NCBI GenBank assembly: GCA_911728455.2
Contig: OU452223.1
Span: 15,103,423-15,167,422 of the forward strand
Direction: 5' to 3'
DNA from: Marthasterias glacialis
Taxonomy: Eukaryota; Echinodermata; Asteroidea; Forcipulatida; Asteriidae
Length of the DNA: 64,000 bases
Part shown: positions 24,101 to 38,600 of the stretch, one piece after another
Layout: each line of letters begins with the position of its first letter
Numbering within the stretch: position 1 is the stretch's first letter
Program-made: the position numbers and the translations under genes
The notes under the pieces: model-generated
The model's input: only the letters and a program-made list of their open reading frames with translations
Database searches by the model: none
Told to the model about the DNA's origin: nothing

Positions 24101-27100
24101 GCTGGGATTCGACCCCCACACTTAGCCACCAGAACTTGAGTCCAGTACACTACACTGCTTGGCCATGACATAAGTTACATGAACTATTGATTAATAGACC
24201 GATTGCGCGACCTACGTCATGTGACCCCTGTTGGGTATAAAATGTAAACACAAACGTAATCGTCCATAGGAAAGGGTGGTACGGTACACGATGATTAATG
24301 CATTTAGTTCATTCGATCAAGGCTTTTTTTGCTCCAAATCTGTGAAAGGTATTCCAGAGTTTGTACCAGAGACTTTCAAGTGGCTGAATAAAGCCAGTAA
24401 GGACAGTTCCAGCAAGTCTTGAAAATTGTAAAAGTACCGTATAAATGTGCACTATGTGTACAGCGCGCGACGGAACGTTAGGCCAGACGACCGCGATCAC
24501 CACACACTTTTCAACACAAAATTTCAAAGTTTTGAAGCTGAAATCCTCCAAAGAAATTGCTTTCCAAAACTGTGTGATTCCTTTGCCTATTTGAAATTCT
24601 GCAAGGCTAGGTATTAATGCTCACTTTTCCAACGTTGTTTACCCTTTTTTACAGTGATTTAGGCCAACATTACAAACAAAATAACACACGGGTGGCTACA
24701 TAATAGTCGTCCGACGCCGGTAGTGCATGTCTAAAAAAAAACCTTTTTAGTAGAATCCTGTTAAATTATGAAACAGAGATGTGATTTAAATTAATGCCAC
24801 AACATACTACTTTAAATAAAGGGGCTGATTAACTAATTCATCGCTTAACGAAAATAAAATCGACTGTTTTCGAACTCACTCTGTGTCACGGCCTATGCTT
24901 TTACACGTATTTTTTCATCAGCTGTATGACGTCATACCCGATAGGGGGTCACGTGACCGCATGTAAACATTGTCGCGCAATCGGTCTATTGTAACCATCA
25001 AATGGGACAAGTAAACCGAATTTTAAAGACATTCTAATTCATTGTTGAAGTAAGGTTTGTGATAATCCCATGTACGTATGCAGTCTCTCTCTATGAGTTG
25101 TGGTGGTTCTGAAAGAACCGGTGGTGAAGCAACTCGACGTTTCAATCAGTATGCTCTGATCGTCTTTCAGATTCATTGTTGAAGTAAGGTTTGTGATAAT
25201 CCCATGTATGTATGCAGTCTCTCTCTATGAGTTGTGGTGGTTCTGAAAGAACCAGTGGTGAAGCAACTCAACGTTTCAATCAGTATGCTCTGATCGTCTT
25301 CACGAGGAAGAATTCATACATTGCGTTAGCGCAAACCTCACTAGATTGTACACATGTAAATGTATCTCTACCATGTAACGTTTCAACAATTCATTGTTAG
25401 TATTTCCCTGAGAATTTTCTTGAGATTAGTTTTGGATTAAGATAAATCGAAATTGATAAATGAGAGAAGAACATCTTTAAGTTTCAAATGGCTCAGGAAA
25501 ACAAATATGTCCATTGTATTGAACAGGCAACTATGAGTAACTAACAATGAGAAAATAATATAAAAATCAAGCTTGATGTGCTTGGCTTTACTCTTCTTCG
25601 TTAACAGGCCTGTTCTACACAAAGGAGTGCGCTACAACACAAGGGTGATATTCCTCAATAGGTAGGCATGCAAGTTGTCTGAGAAATACAGAGCCTAACA
25701 CTTGGTACCATTTTCCAGCAAGGTGACCATTTGAAACCATTCAGCTGCACAGGTTTTGTGTGGTGGCACTTAAAGATTATAGAGAGCCGAAGGCCCAAGA
25801 CTGGGAACTTAGATTGAAATGTGAAATGTGCACTGGACGCCATTTCAGCAAGTAACTCTTTTGATACAGCAACAGATCAGTGCAGACAATGACCATTGCT
25901 ACCACTGGGAAACAAAACATTTGCTTGCTGAAATGGCGCTCATGCGTATTTCACGTTCCAACAATAGATAGAGCTCCAGTTCCCCTTCTTGATTTCGGCG
26001 CTTTACAATCTTTGGTGGCACCACTGTGCACAGAACTACTGACTGTGTACATGTACTGTGTAGATGCAAGACAACGATTGAGACAGCCGTGTTAGTCCGA
26101 TAGATAAAACAAGAAATGGTAGTCACGTTGCACTTTAAGACTAACTCAGTACATAAAACCTACATGAGCTCTCAAAGCAAAAACATCTTAATGTCTTTCT
26201 TCAAAGGTTATACATGTACATGTAGGGGTAATTTTATGGTAAATAACACTTCCACAACTACATAAATTGTTTAGCTATAGAATTTGATAGAGGGCACTAC
26301 TTTCATGTATTCATTTCTTTGTACTCGATTCGATGCCCTTAATTGAAACCTAAATTTGAAGGTTGCTGTTCCTCTGGAAACTGTTCAGATTTTGTTCTGC
26401 ATGTCTTTTAAAAAACTCTTATTTGTTACTCTTTTTTGTAAACTTAGTACAGAAGATAGGTGACTGGATTGTGTTTTTGGAGGGTTCAATCATGGAATTT
26501 GGCACGCAGTTGTAGCATGTCATGAAAAAGAAATTTGGCTTTTGGGCCATCGCAAATTTGTGTCCTTTGAAAAATATAGGTAGAACAACAAACAATTGCA
26601 GCCATTTTGAAAATTTTGAAAATTGCTTGTTATTCTACCTGTATTTTTTTCAAAATTAAAATCTGTGATGGTCCTGTAGCCAAATATCTTTCTCATGACA
26701 TACTCTGACTGTATGCCATATTCCATGCTTGTATCATCAAAGGCACAATTGCCCCCAAATATTTCCCCTATCTGCCCCACTGACTGTATCAGTTGGATGC
26801 AAACATTTCTCCTGCAGAAAAATCTTGCTGATCAAGCCCAAAACTGACATGGCAAACTATGGGAACTACCGAGAGCTACGATGGTTCAAAGGTTGGGTCA
26901 AGGATCGCGTGGTTGAGGAATATTTCCTGCCCAGAATGATCACAAATATCACAAACCAGGTATGGAGAACACCGCTCCAAGTACACAGAGAATGTATTTT
27001 ATAACACCCCTCTCGCTGGTTCTGTATTCTGGTTGCCTGAAACACGGTTTTGTGAGGGTAACTAAGTGCATGAGATTTGCGCCACCGTGAACTAGATGCA

Positions 27101-30100
27101 TGTCAAGACATCGCACACGCATAATTTGCGTGAAACAGTTTCCGAACCGGGCACTATACTCAACATTTTTGACTGGTTACAGCACCCTCTCATGGTGTGA
27201 ACAGTGAACAGCAACTAAAAAACTGAATCTAGGGAATTTAAGACATTCCTTCAATTGTTGAGTTGCTCATGGTCGAATCGCTCATGAGTTCATCTAAAAA
27301 AAAACAAGGTTTTTTTCGAAAATTGTTCTTCATAATTATTGTTGACTGAGGTATGTTATAAAACACATATGGACTGGCATAATTCGGTCACTAGTGCAAG
27401 TCTATCTTTCCTAGGGCCTGTGAGTGACCAGAAGAGGGTCCTAATAATGACCCTGCTCTTCTGGTCACTCACAGTCCCTTGGGATGGATAAACGTGTACT
27501 AGTGACCTCATTGCCAGTCCATATGTGTACACAATAACCCCATAGAATTAGAACGCAGAGAGTACTGAGCTCATTTTGTCGTCTTTGTCTGCTGTGAGCA
27601 CCAGCTGTGGATATAGACTACCAATACCATGTGACATGCCTGTACGGCAACATTATCGAGACAGCGATGGGAAAGCTGAGATTTGTCATACAGCTCAAAT
27701 GGCAACATGCACAAATTGCAGCCTCAAAGCAGATATGCACAAATAACTTTACATACAGCATTCTACAGCATCTATTTATGTGAATAACCCCTAATAGTTC
27801 AATTGGTCCAAAATCCATACTCTGGTTTTAGCTGATTTGTATGGACTCACCCCAGTACTGCGTAGCCTCACTGACAATGGGTACAGTGTGTGGTAGGTTC
27901 TGGTTAATGTATGATTTTGTCGTCTCAGCTGTTTAAAAAACGTGTTCCACTAAGCATATTTCAGTGCATCACTAGGAATGACCCAGTTCCTAATTTGTGT
28001 GATATAGAGTTGGTCCGCTCAGAGACTTGTACAATGAGGGTTGAGCCAATCAGAGATTGTTATTAATGAGACTTGAACCAATCAATGAATGATACTCATG
28101 TTGGTTGACCAATCAGAGATTAGTATCAGTATGTATAAGTTTAATACAATGAAAAAATCTGTATGAGAAAGTTATTTAAACCTAACCCCCTTCATTAATT
28201 GGTGCGGAAATAGTTTCAACCTGAATCTCACACCATGGTCATTTAAAACACAGGTGAGCGCTCTAGTTAGATTGACATACCTGGCCCCATACATACGTTG
28301 CGTCGTTTAGTTAGGCTGTTAAGAAGGAATGCAAATCAGGTTAAACTGGGGTAGTATTTTTTGGGGTAATACTTGTATGTGTTTGGGGCCCAAGTTTATG
28401 GCATTGCTTACAGTGGAATTCTGTACTTATGGCCCACATAGTCCTGTACTTCACTAGATGCTGTCAGTGATGAGCAGCACTATGGACATGGACCCAGATC
28501 GCAAAGCAAAAACCCACCGTAATACAATTCATTAAGAGATATTGAATTGATTGAATTTCTTTTTCAGATAACAGTTCCTATTGGAGATGGGGTCATCTCC
28601 ACCAGAGACACGTGTATTGGATCAGAGGTGTGTGAAGGTCTGTGGACGGCGAACAGGTGAGCAAAGGGTTATGGCATTGCAACCAAATGTTCTGCCTGAT
28701 GACCAAGAAGGGGCATGACATTGGCAGGGCCACCCGCAGCAACCATTGAGGAATTGAGCACACTGCTCTCCGTTGTGTTAGCCACAGGCAGTCTTGTATT
28801 TGAGTCCTCAATTTTTGAATCCGAATCCAAGTCCTGAGGGTCCAGTCCGAGCCCTCAGTGTTCAGTCCAAGTCGAGTCTGAGTCATCGGTGTCGAGTCTG
28901 AGTCCTCAGTGTCGAGTTCAAGTCCTCAGTGTCGAGTCCGAGTCCTCAGTGTCGAGTCCGAGTCCTCAGTGTCGAGTTTGAGTCCTCAGTGTCAAGTCTG
29001 AGTCCTCAGTGTCGAGTCCGAGTCCTCAGTGTCGAGTCCGAGTCCGCAGTGTCGAGTCCGAGTCCTCAGTGTCGAGTTTGAGTCCTCAGTGTCAAGTCTG
29101 AGTCCTCAATGTCGAGTTCGAGTCCTCAGTGTCAAGTCTGAGTCTTCAGTGTCGAGTCCAAGTCCTGTGTAGAGTTCGAGTCCGAGTCCTCAGTGTCGAG
29201 TTTAAGTCCTCAGTGTTGAGTCCGAGTCCTCAGTGTCGAGTCCGAGTCCTCAATGTCGAGTTCGAGTCCTCAGTGTCAAGTCTGAGTCTTCAGTGTCGAG
29301 TCCGAGTCCTGTGTAGAGTTCGAGTCCTCAGTGTCGAGTCCGAGTCCTCAGTGTCGAGTTTAAGTCCTCAGTGTCGAGTTTGAGTCCTCAGTGTCGAGTC
29401 TGAGTGCTCAGTGTCGAGTCCGAGTCCTCAGTGTCGAGTCCGAGTCCTCAGTGTCGAGTCCGAGTCCTCAGTGTCAAGTTTGAGTCCTCAGTGTCGAGTC
29501 TGAGTCCTCGGTGTCGAGTTTGAGTCCTCATTGTCGAGTCTGAGTCCTCAGTGCTGAGTTTGAGTCCTCAGTGTCGAGCTCTGAATCATTTGGTTCGAGT
29601 CCGAGTCCAAGTCAGGGGTCGCAAAGGTTGAGTCTGCAGCACGAGTCACTTAAGTTTAGAAACATTTCGAAAAAAAAACTAACCGAAACCTGATTGCAAG
29701 TAAGCAGTTCAATCAAATGTTATTTGGTGTTTTCTCTAAAACGCAGTCACCTAAATTGATAACAGTTTCAATATTTAGTTGTATTGTACATATATCTTGA
29801 AGATTAAAGGCCAGGAATGAGTTCTAAAAAAAACAATAAAGTGTGATCCCTTTTAGCCTGATTTGTCTTTGTATCTGCAGCCCTCATATAGCCATGAGTT
29901 TAGATGGTGTTGAGATCATAACCAATGGGAGCGGTAGCCACCATGAACTCAGGAAATGCCATACAGTAATTGACTTGGTGAAGGCAGCCACTTACAAGGT
30001 ATGTTCATATGTGAGTCTCTTATAACAATGTTGGGGTTAGAACCAAATTTGGGAACCTGCTTGGTCCAATTTCTCAACCATTCTAAGGGAGCGACTTTTG

Positions 30101-33100
30101 ACATCCCTTCTTTAATATTCATTAACAATGTAAGTGGGTACTACAATAATAATAATAACAATAAATGTACATTTATAGTGTGCCATGTTTGTCAATAAAT
30201 GACACTCCTGGCACCGTATTAGCAAATCCGGTGGAAATTGTTAAGAATGATTTCATGAGATGAAGCAACCACAATACAACACCTTGTAAGGAACACAAGG
30301 TGAAGTGATGCATATTGCTGTCAGACCATGCCAGAAACACTGGGGTAAATCCCTTTCCTCTACGATAAAATGCATAGGGTCCTTTTACGTGCATTACACA
30401 ACACACTGGACCTACGGCTTTACGTCCCATCCAAATGGCGCAGCAATAATGGTTAAGTGTCTTGTTCAAGGACACAAATGTCACGACCGGGACTCGAACC
30501 CACACTCTGCTCATCAGAAACACCAGAGCTTGAGTCCGGTGTTCTTATCCGCTCAGCCACGACACGCCACGTGGCAAGACAGGGATTTTACCCAATATTC
30601 ATTTACCCTCTGACTTTGGCTCGGTTTGACAGTGTGGAGGTATTTACATGTATTCCAATCTTCGAGGATGCGATGGAGAGAGAGTGTATTACCAAGGAGG
30701 TTCCCTGATCGGCATCAATGGAAACATTGTCACCAGAGGAGAAAGTTTCTCATTAAGAGATGTGGTAGGTTGTAATTTAAAAAAAAAATAATTGACGACT
30801 GAAGTTTATCAGATGAAAACTTGAGCCTTTGAGAAAGACTCTGCTAGGGTCAAAAGATGAGGCCATTACAACTTCTTGCATTTATACCTTGTGTCATTTT
30901 GGTCGATCACCAGTATGCAACAGCAATCGTTTTTTATTTTTTCAAAATGATATTTTTATGTCAGTTTTATTTTGAAATGCTCAGTGTATGGATTCATAGT
31001 AAACATTAATAATTCTTCTGACAAACATTTGGAAAAATCTTTTGAAAAGATCTGTGTGGCTCTTGTACAAAAAGTGAGACTACCCACTTTTGTTGTCTTC
31101 TGAAGAATACTACAGCGCTAGCTGAAGTTGAGTTTTGTTTACATGGTAAATATTAAGAAAACATTCTGTCTGCAGATGAACTCCAGCTCAAATGTATTAG
31201 AAGAACAGTACAACTCTTTTTTTTTTAAATAGGTGTTAAAATTGCATTAGGGATAAAGTATATTATTTGCGTATTACCCACCAATGTGTGTTAAGCACTG
31301 TATACTCAGCACTTTCCCAAATCCTGTGAAAAAAATCCACACAGGGATATTACTCGACTCAAGATCTTTGCCATTCTAGAGCAGATGTCTTACCACTAGA
31401 CCTTAAGTAGAACTTAAAAAGCAGGACAGTTTTTTCAGAATTAAGTTGTCCCCCTGAATCCTGACATCTGCTCCGCGGTAGTAGAATAATAGCAGGACAA
31501 TTTCTCACAAGAACAGTCTACTGTATACAGAAAAGTAGATATAATCACATGGTGTTACCCTAAACTGAGTGAGACTACTTGGATTGCTTAGTGCAAACTA
31601 AAATGAGTTCATGCCCCAACTTCATCTAATCTGTTACAAATACCACACATCATATAAAACCAATTGTATGTTTTGTTATTTCACAAGATGGTGACGATTT
31701 TATTGATTGTACTTTTGTGCAGGATGTTGAGGTCGCGACCTTAGACCTAGAGGATGTTCGAGCCTATAAGGGACAGATCAGCAGTAATAATCTCTTTGCA
31801 GTATGTATTTTCTTGATAGCATTGCTATGGCCGCGTCCGAATCAAGCGACTTCGGCTACGGCTATGGCCGCTGGCTGCAACAACAACGTTGAAGAATAGG
31901 AATCCTAAGCGTTCCGGCCGTAGCCACAGCCAAAGCCATTCATTCTGACACGGCCTATCTCTTCACTCAGCTTCACATTAAAGCCCTCTACTGGCAAACA
32001 AGTTGTATTGCTTGCTAGAGCAGACAACAGTTTCAAAGTTTCAAAGTCTAATGAATAAATGTGCCACCTGCTTAGTAAAAGCTGTTTCTAAGATATCTTG
32101 ACATATTATGGCAGTCCTGTGAGTTTTCAGGAGTTTTCCTGATTTCCATAATTTTTCGTTGATCTCCCTGCGCCCTTGGACATTCCTGAAAGGCAAAACT
32201 GCTATCACAGAGATGAAAGACTGGGCCATTGTTATTTTTAGTTAAAATCATGTAGAGATTCTGTAAAGCATTAAAATCCAACATCCTGTATACTCAGGGA
32301 GCTTCTTCTCCAGACCAAGAAGAAACTCTTACCTGCTGTTAAGGATTTGTCATTTTCATGCAATCGCACCCCTGATATGGACATCGACAACAAATTACGG
32401 CTTGCTGTGAGCTTCTTGGAAGTTGTTGTATGGTCTTGAAATCGTTATTTTGATCATTCAGGCCAGTGTTGATAAGTCCTTCCCCCGGATCAAAGTGGAA
32501 TTCTCTCTCTCCGGTGACATGGACTCGTCCCTGCGTACCAACCAACCCATCCAATGTGTCCTCCCAACACCTGAGGAAGAGATTGCATTAGCCCCAGCGT
32601 GCTGGCTCTGGGATTACCTACGAAGAAGTGGCCAGGTAAATCTTAATTACATCCCCCCCCCACCCCCTTAAAAAAAAGGTTTCTTTTTCAGAACTACCAC
32701 AACTCACTAGGAGAATTATCACTGTTATCAAATGTATTTTTTCATATAGATACTTTTTATTGTTCTTTATCTCTATGAGTCTTAAAGTGCTTGTTATTTT
32801 ACAACATGTATAGGCTAATCCAAGCAGCTCTTTCATGGGCATTTACACCACAGCAGCTATGGCCGCCGCATTCACGTGTCGACGCACACGCACTGTGAAT
32901 CCTCCATGCTGATTGATACATATGCACGCTAACGCTGATTTTGTAATGCACATGACAGAACCCAGTACACTTATAATAAAGAGGAGGGGCTTGCCCCAGT
33001 GTTTCTGGCATCGTCTGGCAGCAATATGGGCCACCTCTCCTTGTATCCCTTTTAAGGTGTTGTATTAGGGTTGCTTCGTCTCATAAAATCATTCTTAATA

Positions 33101-35587
33101 AACTCCATAAGATTTCAATCTGCTTCAAAGATAAGTCAGAAAACACTGGGGTGAGCCCCTTCTCATAACAAAAAGTGTACTGGGCTCTTTGACGTGCATT
33201 ATTCAACACAGTGGGCCAGCAGCTTAACGTCCAATCCGAAGGACGAAGGAATTGTGATGAAGTATCTTGCTTAAGGACGCATTAGTGCCATGATCGGGAC
33301 ACAAACCCACGCTCTGACAACAGTAGAGCTGGAGTCCGATGCACTAGACCACTGGGCCATGACTCTCCTTTAACCCTTACCATCCCCAAGCCTCCGGAAA
33401 CCTACTGCATGCTTCATTTGATTATTTGGACTGAGAACTGCACAACTAAACTGATTATTACTTGAGATCAGGCATACAGTTACAATCGCAGTCTAACAGT
33501 TTGGGTGTTGAGTTACCATATTTTATGGTGTTGGATTTTGTTAGAGTGAGGAAGGATCCAAGTAAATCATTCAAAGGAGTTTTGGTCAAGAAAGCCTTGA
33601 CAGTCAAAGTGATTGAGATATTTCTTTGTGGACTTTCTTTGTCCAGGCTGGTTTTTTCTTGCCATTGAGTGGTGGTATTGATAGTTCAGCCACTGCATGC
33701 ATCGTTGCCTCCATGTGTCGACTGGTTTGTGATGCAGTCAAAGATGAAAGTAAGTCTGCAGATTTAGATTTCAATTCCAAAATTCCACAATTCCATGAAT
33801 GAAGATTGTTTTCAATTTATAGGGTTTTGTTTTTGATATTCGAATTGTGTCGAAAGATGGGAAGAAAGTTAACTCTATTTTCCATGTAGTTACCTTTTAA
33901 AATGTTTGATTAAAAAGTACTTTTCTTGATCCAATTCACTTTGACGCACAAATTTTTGAAATGTTTGATCTCGCTGCTGTTTGATTTTAACAAGAAATAA
34001 ATAATCAACTGATATAAAAAAAACACTGAAGGATTTTATATAGAACCTTTTTTTAAAATAGAGTTGTGGGAGACATACATCAATATGAGGTTTTTCTGTA
34101 TTTGTCAAGTAAACCACTTTGTTTTTGTGTGAAGTACAAACAGTTTTGAAACACTAAATAATTTCATTTAAAATCTTTTTAAAAGTGTTTTGGGAGAGAT
34201 ACAATAAAGTGCTTTTCTATTTACAATGTAACAGTTAATAAACCAAAACAGTAGTTTTAACTATTGCTGTTTTTTTTTTCTTTCTTTTTTTCGTTTTGTA
34301 AATTTTCAGATGAGCAAGTTTTATCAGACATTCGTCGTGTGACGTCCGATCCAAGCTACACGCCAACCGATCCGCAAGAACTAGCCAGCAGAATCTTGTT
34401 CACCTGTTACCTTGGTACCGTCAATTCGTCCGTCGACACGTACACAAGAGCCAAGAACCTGGCTGCAGAAATAGGATGGTATGCTTTCGTCAAAAGACCT
34501 TAGAGAACATAATGACCGAAAAGTTTAGTTTTATTATTTAGATTTGGTCCATACACTGATGTGTGTTTAGCTGTTAAGCAGGCCTTGATCTTAACCAAGG
34601 CCACCGAGGCCATTGGCCTCATGCCCTGTTGAGTTGGCCAGCATGCCCTTCAGAAAAATTGCACTGTCACTACCAACTTGGCCAGCATGCTCTTGTACAA
34701 TTTCTCTGATTTGGCCAGCAAAGGCCTGCCCCTGTTTTTCTTAAGATTGAGGCCTGCTGTTAAGCGCTGTATACTCAGTACTTTCCCGAGTCCTTGGACA
34801 AAAATCCACTGGCATATAACTTGAGTAACTACACTGTATAACACACAGAGACATCGCCTCCCCAAAATGGCGCAACCAAGATTATTAATGACGTTAGGTG
34901 AATTGGGTCAATGGACCACTCAGACAGAATGCAATGAGTTGGTCTAGTATGATGCAGGCTTGTGGAAGTGTTATTTGTCTAACAGACAGAATGCAAAGAG
35001 TTGGTCCAGTATGATGCACATGAGGCTTGTGGAAAAGTTATTTGTCTGACATCATCCTAAGTCATCTGGGCAAGAGGGGAAAACAAATTGACTCTCATTC
35101 ATACTTTGTCTTGCTGTAGCAATCACACAGGTATTACCATTGACTCTGCCGTGAACTCCACCGTGAACATCTTCAGTAATGCCACGGACAAGGTGCCGGC
35201 ATTCAAGACCAGGGGAGGCACCTCAAGGGAGAACCTGGCCCTGCAGAATGTGCAGGCTCGTACACGCATGGTGCTGTCTTATGTCTTTGCACAGCTTAGT
35301 CTATGGTCTCATGATAAGCCAGGAGGTCTGCTGGTACTGGGCACTGCCAATGTGGATGAGAGGTTATTTTATGTTTATGTATTTTTATTTGTTTATTTAT
35401 TTATTTATTTACTTGGGCGGGGGTGAACAAAGAACAATTTACAGGAATAGGATTTGAGCCAGTGACCACTGAATGGACACACATTTGTTTCTCTTGTGGT
35501 TTATTGCTTAATATTTTTTTATTTATTCGTTACACATCCAACAGCGCAAGCTGGTACATGGGTACCTGACCATGACAAGCTTTTTTG

Positions 35588-35621
<34 letters not shown>

Positions 35622-38600
35622 CGCCATCTTGCATGGGGTACCTTGACTATGACCAGGGTATTAATATGTTTGTTTGACAGTTTGCGTGGTTACCTGACTA
35701 AGTACGACTGCTCTAGTGCGGATGTGAACCCAATAGGTGGTATCAGTAAGACCGATCTGAGAGGTTTCATAAAGTACGCTATGGAGAACTTCAGTCTACC
35801 ATCACTCAGAGGGTAAGAATATCATCGAAACAGCCCAAGTCTACGATGTCGGCACGGCAATTTGCCTTAGTCAAAACAAACATGTACATATTGTTTTAAA
35901 AATATTGACATGTGTAAGCATTGTTGTTTTCACCTGTGCAAAGTAGCACAAACAATCAAAATGTGCACATGATCTTAACCCTACTAGTGTGAAATGTGTG
36001 GACTGTCATAACATTGGCATCTTTAGCCCAACCAAAGACTGGGAGGGGGGGGGGTTTGTCCTGCACTTTGCAGTACCAAATCAATTCAAAGTCCTCCAGT
36101 CTGGTAACTCAACACCCATATTGTGCAGACTATGATAACACTGGTATCTTTAGCCCATCTAAAGAATGGGGGGTTTTGTCCTGCACTTTGCAGTACCAAA
36201 TCAATTCAAAGTCCTCCAGTCTGGTAACTCAACACCCATATTGTGCAGACTATGATAACACTGGTACCTTTAGCCCATCTAAAGAATGGGGGGTTTTGTC
36301 CTGCACTTTGCAGCACCAAATCAATTCAAAGTCCTCCAGTCTGGTAACTCAACACCCATATTGTGCAGACTATGATAACACTGGTATCTTTAGCCCATCT
36401 AAAGAATGGGGGGTTTTGTCCTGCACTTTGCAGTACCAAATCAATTCAAAGTCCTCCAGTCTGGTAACTCAACACCCATATTGTGCAGACTATGATAACA
36501 CTGGTACCTTTAGCCCATCTAAAGAATGGGGGGTTTTGTCCTGCACTTTGCAGCACCAAATCAATTCAAAGTCCTCCAGTCTGGTAACTCAACACCCATA
36601 TTGTGCAGACTATGATAACACTGGTACCTTTAGCCCATCCAAAGAATGAGGGGTTTTGTCCTGCACTTTGCAGTACCAAATCAATTCAAAGTCCTCCAGT
36701 CTGGTAACTCAACACCCATATTGTGCAGACTATGATAACACTGGTACCTTTAGCCCATCCAAAGAATGAGGGGTTTTGTCCTGCACTTTGCAGTACCAAA
36801 TCAATTCAAAGTCCGGTAACTCAACACCCATATTGTGCAGACTATGATAACATTGGCATCGCAAATAAAAACCTGGATCACTTACAAACCCTCCAAAATA
36901 GGGCTGCAAGACTGATCCACATGGCACCCAAGCACAGATCAACTTCTCCCCTTATTGCTGACCTTCATTGGCTCAGATTCCCTCAAAGGATACAGTTTCA
37001 AATCTTGTTTTTAAGTCTATGAATTCACAATGAGGCTCCGCAATACCTCACCGTTACTCCATATCCACAAATCTGCCAACAACCTGCGCTCATCATCCTG
37101 CCAAACTATCCCTTGACTTTCCAAAGATAAGAAGGCTGGAGACAGTTTATTATCATGCTCCTAAACTGTGGAACTCAATACCTCGTGCATTGGCCAATGT
37201 GACTTGTACTTCCCAGTTAAAAAAAAAACATCTTAAAACTCACTTATTTGTTAAATTTGTTTTTTCGTTGTTTTTCATTTGTTTTTCTTGTAAGCGCTTT
37301 GTAACCACTGGAAAAGGTGCTATATTAAATGATATTATATGATATTATTATGCCAGGCCCAGTGCTAAAGGGCAATCTTTATCCAGTTACTACATTTATT
37401 AAAATTGTGTGTACTTTTTGGGGGGAAAAGGGGGAAAAGGGGTTTATGGAAAAAAGTAGTCTCTGTTTGCTTGTGAAAATGTTGAACTACCCCTAAACTC
37501 TCATAGTTTGTGGTAAATGAAAATATCTTCAGAGTTGAAAAATGAAGGGTTAAAAGATGTGTTGGTTTTGAATCTCTACACGGTTCTGTTTTTACTCTGT
37601 TGATGCAAACCTCCCGAGTTCATTCATTGTTCTGTCTGCCTTCTTCCAAAAAGCCAATTTCTACAACACCAAATTGCTTTTGTTAATGCTTTACTTTGAA
37701 GGATCATGGATGCACCCCCATCAGCTGAGCTGGAGCCACTTTCCGAGGGGCAGATTGCACAAACAGATGAGGTGTGTAAGAAACTCCAGACATTTCTTCT
37801 TCTATTTCGGTTTTTGTTCTCTTTAGTCATGCAACTACTCAGCTGATTTGCTTTCTGTTTGTTTTTGTCGTTTTAATTTCATAAAAAACAAAAGTAATAT
37901 AATATCTACTTTTTATATAGCACTTTACCGACGGCGTCTCAAATGACTTATTATTTTTATTTAAGACATGTTTTTGACGTTTTTTGAATTATGAGACCTA
38001 TTTATGTAGCACCTTATAAGGGTTTACAAGGTGCTGCGGCACATTCAGCAGCCACTGCCAGAAACACCGGTGCAAAACCCCTTCTCTAATCGATAAGTGT
38101 GACTGGGTTGTTTTATGTGCATTACACAACACATGGGACCTACAGCTTTAGATTCATCCGGATGATGAAGCAATAATGGTTAATTCAACTATAAGTGTCT
38201 TGCTTAAGGACACAAGGGTCCAGACTGGGACTCGAAACCACACTCTGCTGATCAGAAACACCAGAGCTTGAATCCAGTGTGTTAAACCACTTGGCCACGA
38301 CACGCCATAGAAAACATGACAAAAACTGAATCAAGTTTTAATGTGCAAGGCAGTCTTCTTTTTCATCCCAGTCGATTGTCGGTCTTTTGTTTGGCCACAC
38401 AAAAAACCTCAGCCCTGACTTCTTACGATGACAGATGTGCCATCATTCAACAAGGGCCAAATTTCATAAACTTGCCTAGCACAGAAAATTCCTATTTAGC
38501 AGCTAAACAAGTTACCAGCCAACATTCCATAATTTTACATTGTTGCGACTGGTGCCCCCACTCATTTTTTGCTTAGCAAAGAAATTTGCTAAGCAGTATT

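Noticed and set aside
28842..29580. CRISPR-like or coding repeat
   Set aside because: Simple 20-bp tandem array with no spacers; inside a well-defined intron.
35996..36649. 217-codon open frame
   Set aside because: A 120-bp satellite with period divisible by three; no conserved domain, and it lies within a NADSYN1 intron.
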